From an uncultured Propionibacteriaceae bacterium (GTDB taxonomy: Bacteria > Actinomycetota > Actinomycetes > Propionibacteriales > Propionibacteriaceae): a stretch of DNA of 17,042 nucleotides. The stretch lies in the NCBI GenBank assembly GCA_937926975.1, contig CALBCJ010000008.1, positions 1-17,042 on the forward strand, read 5' to 3'. The notes under the pieces are model-generated. The model was not told where the DNA came from. It searched no databases and worked only from the letters and a program-made list of their open reading frames with translations. Shown one piece after another: positions 14,854-17,042 of this stretch (position 1 is its first letter; the number at the start of each line of letters is the position of its first letter). Both the position numbers and the translations under genes were made by a program.

Positions 14854-15276
14854 ATGCACACCGAGCACCTTGGATGGGGTGGCTGGATGACCGTGGCCGG
14901 CATGGGCATGGTCTTCGCCATCCTGATCCTGCTGACACTTGCCCTCTGGCTGATCGGGTTCGCTGACGCCCAGAGCATGAAGCGTGCCCAGGAGGCTGAG
15001 GAGAAGGCGAAGGCGCTGGCGGCAGCGTCTACCCCGGCCCCTGAGCTGGCAGCCGAGTCGGCCGAGCCGCAGGCCCCCGCGGTCGTCACCACCCCGAGTG
15101 GGCTGACGGTCGACCAGCTGGCGGCGATCTCGGTCGCCGTGGTGACCCACGCCCGGGTCCGCCGCAACCAGGCCGCCCCGGCCATGCGGGCCCACGAGCC
15201 GGGCAGCCTTCTGCACGCAAGCCGCTGGGTCTCCAGTGGCCGATCGACCCAGACCACACCCTGGCGACGGAGCTGA
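14854..15276 (+). CDS. mmdD: OadG-like small membrane subunit (delta) of the decarboxylase complex
   Basis: Protein of 140 residues with the OadG-family plan. A short N terminus is followed by one membrane helix (about 10-37, MTVAGMGMVFAILILLTLAL), then a charged helical stretch and an Ala/Pro/Glu linker (about 55-82). The C terminus has LTVDQLAAISVAVV and ends SRWVSSGRSTQTTPWRRS, like the tail of delta and epsilon subunits. In known complexes this subunit holds the alpha subunit and biotin carrier to the membrane beta subunit. The ATG lies 9 bases after the mmdA stop, with GGAG upstream, and the biotin carrier gene starts 10 bases after its stop. The family is poorly conserved; the assignment rests on its layout and its place in the operon. 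Confidence 0.85.
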   Translation: MHTEHLGWGGWMTVAGMGMVFAILILLTLALWLIGFADAQSMKRAQEAEEKAKALAAASTPAPELAAESAEPQAPAVVTTPSGLTVDQLAAISVAVVTHARVRRNQAAPAMRAHEPGSLLHASRWVSSGRSTQTTPWRRS

Positions 15277-15286
15277 GGAAACGCAT

Positions 15287-15781
15287 ATGCGCCGCTACAC
15301 CATCAACATCAACAACGTTCCCCACGTCGTCGACGTGGAGGAGATCACCGCCGACACCTTCCAGGTCCAGTACGAGGACCAGACCCTCCAGGTCACCCTG
15401 GACGGCTCGGACGACCTCGCCCAGGCCTCCATCACCCCGGGTGTCACCGCATCCCAGGCCCGCGAGCTGCCCAAGGTGGCATCGCCGGCTCCCCGCGCCG
15501 CCGCCCCAGCGGCTGCGGCCGCTGCGGCCCCCGCTCCGGCCGCTGCCCCGGCAGCCGCTGGCGGCCCCGGCCTGACCGCCCCCATGCCCGGTGTGGTGCT
15601 GGAGATCAGCGCCGCCGTCGGCCAGAAGGTCAGCAAGGGTGACGAGCTGCTGGTCCTCGAGGCCATGAAGATGAAGAACTCCTTGTTCGCCGACCGCGAC
15701 GCGGTCGTCAAGGCTGTTCACGTCACCGCCGGGCAGCAGGTGAAGTACGGCGAGATGCTGGTCTCGTACGAGGGTGCCTGA
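15287..15781 (+). CDS. mmdC: Biotin carboxyl carrier protein (gamma/1.3S subunit)
   Basis: Carrier protein of 164 residues. The first 45 residues (MRRYTININNVPHVVDVEEI) resemble the N-terminal region of transcarboxylase 1.3S and Mmd gamma subunits. Residues 63-93 form an almost pure Ala/Pro swinging linker. The biotinyl domain (about 95-164) has APMPGVVLEI and the biotin attachment site EAMKMKN with K128. The residue two after the biotinylated lysine is lysine rather than the common glutamate. The ATG at 15287 was chosen over an in-frame ATG at 15236 because the latter lies inside the previous gene and GAGGA precedes 15287. Its TGA overlaps the beta-subunit ATG by one base. It carries the carboxyl group from the alpha subunit to the membrane beta subunit. 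Confidence 0.94.
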   Translation: MRRYTININNVPHVVDVEEITADTFQVQYEDQTLQVTLDGSDDLAQASITPGVTASQARELPKVASPAPRAAAPAAAAAAAPAPAAAPAAAGGPGLTAPMPGVVLEISAAVGQKVSKGDELLVLEAMKMKNSLFADRDAVVKAVHVTAGQQVKYGEMLVSYEGA

Positions 15782-16926
15782 TGAATGACAAGACCCTCGA
15801 GTACCTGCTAGCCGGCCTGAACAACATCACCTGGCAGTCGGCCGTGATGATCGCGGTCGGCCTGCTGCTGATCTGGCTGGCCATTTCCAAGGACTACGAG
15901 CCGCTGCTGCTGCTGCCCATCGGCTCCGGCGCGATCCTGGCCAACCTCCCGCTGTCACCCCTGGTGGGCGTGACCGAGGTCGGTGACGAGAAGCACACCG
16001 GCATGCTGACCGCCCTGTACAACATGGGCGTCGGCAACGAGCTGTTCCCGCTGCTGATCTTCATCGGCATCGGGGCCATGACCGACTTCGGGCCGCTGCT
16101 GGAGAACCCGCGGATGGTGCTGCTCGGCGGTGCCGGCCAGTTCGGCATCTTCCTGACCCTGATCCTGGCCCTGCTGATCGGCTTCGACCAGAACCAGGCC
16201 GCCTCGATCGGCATCATCGGCGCCATCGACGGGCCGACCTCGATCTACGTCTCGACCAAGCTCGCACCCGACCTGGTGTCACCGATCACGGTCGCCGCGT
16301 ACTCCTATATGTCCTTGGTGCCGATCATCATGCCGCCGATCATGCGGCTGCTGACCACCAAGAAGGAGCGCCAGATCCGGATGGCCTACACCTCGCGCGA
16401 GATCAGCCAGCGGACCCGGATCCTGTTCCCGATCCTGGTCACGATCCTGGTCGGCGCGCTGGTCCCCTTCGCCACCCCGCTGATCGGCATGCTGATGCTG
16501 GGCAACCTGATGCGGGAGTCGAAGGTGGTCGAGCGGCTGGTGGGCGCCTCGTCCAACGAGCTCGCCAACGTGGTCACCCTGTTCCTCGGCCTGGCCATCG
16601 GCTCGACCATGGTGGGCCAGAACTTCATCCGGCTGCAGACCCTGTTCATCCTGATGCTGGGCCTGCTGGCCTTCTGCCTGGACACCGCGACCGGTGTGCT
16701 CTTCGGCAAGCTGATGAAGGTCTTCTACGGCGGCAAGTTCAACCCGCTGATCGGTGCGGCCGGGATCTCGGCCTTCCCGATGGCCGCCCGCGTGGTGCAG
16801 CGCGAGGCCAGCCGTGAGGACCAGGGCAACTTCGTGCTGATGCACGCCATGGGCGCCAACGCGGCCGGCCAGGTCGCCAGCGTGGTGGCCGGCGGCGTGC
16901 TGCTGGCCCTGATGGGCACCTCCTAG
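15781..16926 (+). CDS. mmdB: Na+-translocating decarboxylase beta subunit (OadB/MmdB/GcdB family)
   Basis: Membrane protein of 381 residues with about nine to eleven hydrophobic segments; the length fits the shorter MmdB/GcdB branch (OadB is about 430). It decarboxylates carboxybiotin and uses the energy to export Na+. The key region IIGAIDGPTSIYVSTKLAP contains D150, equivalent to the essential aspartate of OadB. ANVVTLFLGLAIGSTMVGQNF and the C-terminal HAMGANAAGQVASVVAGG match other conserved stretches of the family. The GAIDGPT sequence replaces the frequent G-A-D-G-P-T form by one residue. The ATG at 15781 overlaps the biotin carrier stop. It is the last gene of the mmd operon and is followed by a strong hairpin terminator. 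Na+ use is inferred from the family. Confidence 0.94.
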   Translation: MNDKTLEYLLAGLNNITWQSAVMIAVGLLLIWLAISKDYEPLLLLPIGSGAILANLPLSPLVGVTEVGDEKHTGMLTALYNMGVGNELFPLLIFIGIGAMTDFGPLLENPRMVLLGGAGQFGIFLTLILALLIGFDQNQAASIGIIGAIDGPTSIYVSTKLAPDLVSPITVAAYSYMSLVPIIMPPIMRLLTTKKERQIRMAYTSREISQRTRILFPILVTILVGALVPFATPLIGMLMLGNLMRESKVVERLVGASSNELANVVTLFLGLAIGSTMVGQNFIRLQTLFILMLGLLAFCLDTATGVLFGKLMKVFYGGKFNPLIGAAGISAFPMAARVVQREASREDQGNFVLMHAMGANAAGQVASVVAGGVLLALMGTS

Positions 16927-16950
16927 TCCCAACCGACAACCCAAGCGCCG

Positions 16951-16977
16951 GGGCCTGGACCTTCATGGTCCAGGCCC
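16951..16977 (+). terminator. Hairpin terminator of the mmd operon
   Basis: GGGCCTGGACC (16951-16961) pairs perfectly with GGTCCAGGCCC (16967-16977) over 11 bp, with a 5-base loop. It lies 25 bases after the mmdB stop and is followed by TGCTTGATTGG, a weak T-containing tail. Confidence 0.85.
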
Positions 16978-17000
16978 TGCTTGATTGGCTGTGCTGGACC

Positions 17001-17020
17001 GCCGCCGCCTCCGCGGCGGC
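17001..17020. terminator. Second GC-rich hairpin at the right edge
   Basis: GCCGCCGC (17001-17008) pairs with GCGGCGGC (17013-17020), an 8-bp stem with loop CTCC, followed by CGGCCG palindromic sequence up to the edge. It may be a backup terminator, or the terminator of a gene converging from beyond the window. Confidence 0.4.
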
Positions 17021-17042
17021 TCGGCCGCTCCGCTATAACCCC

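Noticed and set aside
12607..15216. An 869-codon open frame on the minus strand across the carbonic anhydrase and mmdA genes
   Set aside because: It is antisense to two clearly recognised genes, is rich in Asp/His/Arg/Gly as expected of a GC-skewed shadow frame, has no ribosome site and no recognisable domain.
1..17042. tRNA or rRNA genes, CRISPR arrays, insertion sequences, phage or toxin-antitoxin genes
   Set aside because: No conserved RNA signatures, spaced repeat arrays, transposase or integrase motifs, or paired small toxin-antitoxin frames were seen.

Overview
The window is high-GC (about 70%) DNA with short spacers, strong GGAGG-type ribosome sites and several apparently leaderless genes. 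This points to an actinobacterium. A complete methylmalonyl-CoA decarboxylase/transcarboxylase-type operon makes a propionibacterium-like host (Propionibacteriaceae or a close relative) a reasonable guess. That is inference from gene content, not a sequence match. Gene calls rest on motifs read directly from the sequence; no database search was possible.

Layout. (1) 1-2660, minus strand: a lipoprotein cut by the left edge, a cytosolic-type M4 metallopeptidase of the protealysin kind with an emfourin-like inhibitor domain fused to its C terminus, and a second lipoprotein ending in a small two-cysteine domain. (2) 2855-7890, minus strand: a sugar operon in the order GH36 alpha-galactosidase, solute-binding lipoprotein, permease, permease. 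The junctions overlap or are a few bases apart, and there is no ATPase gene. A ROK-family repressor (7940-9070, plus strand) diverges from it. The 49-bp gap between the two start codons holds a palindrome that probably serves as the shared operator. (3) 9110-12485, minus strand: E1-alpha, E1-beta and E2 of a branched-chain-type 2-oxoacid dehydrogenase, with a -10 element and a perfect palindrome at the probable transcription start. (4) 12665-13174, plus strand: a gamma-carbonic-anhydrase-fold protein, divergent from the dehydrogenase operon and preceded by tandem 15-bp repeats. (5) 13300-16926, plus strand: carboxyltransferase alpha subunit, OadG-like small membrane subunit, biotin carrier and OadB-like beta subunit. 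This is the mmdA-D-C-B order of sodium-pumping methylmalonyl-CoA decarboxylases, closed by a good hairpin terminator.

How the parts fit. The sugar cluster should import an alpha-galactoside (raffinose or melibiose type) and hydrolyse it in the cytoplasm under ROK control. The dehydrogenase would make branched acyl-CoAs from valine, isoleucine and leucine 2-oxoacids, two of which lead to propionyl- and methylmalonyl-CoA. The Mmd complex interconverts those two and, with its membrane subunit, may couple decarboxylation to Na+ export.

The points most worth a second look are the protease-inhibitor fusion, the repeat and palindrome arrangements in the promoters of the dehydrogenase, carbonic anhydrase and mmd genes, and the structured mmdA leader. 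No tRNA, rRNA, CRISPR array, insertion sequence or phage gene was seen.
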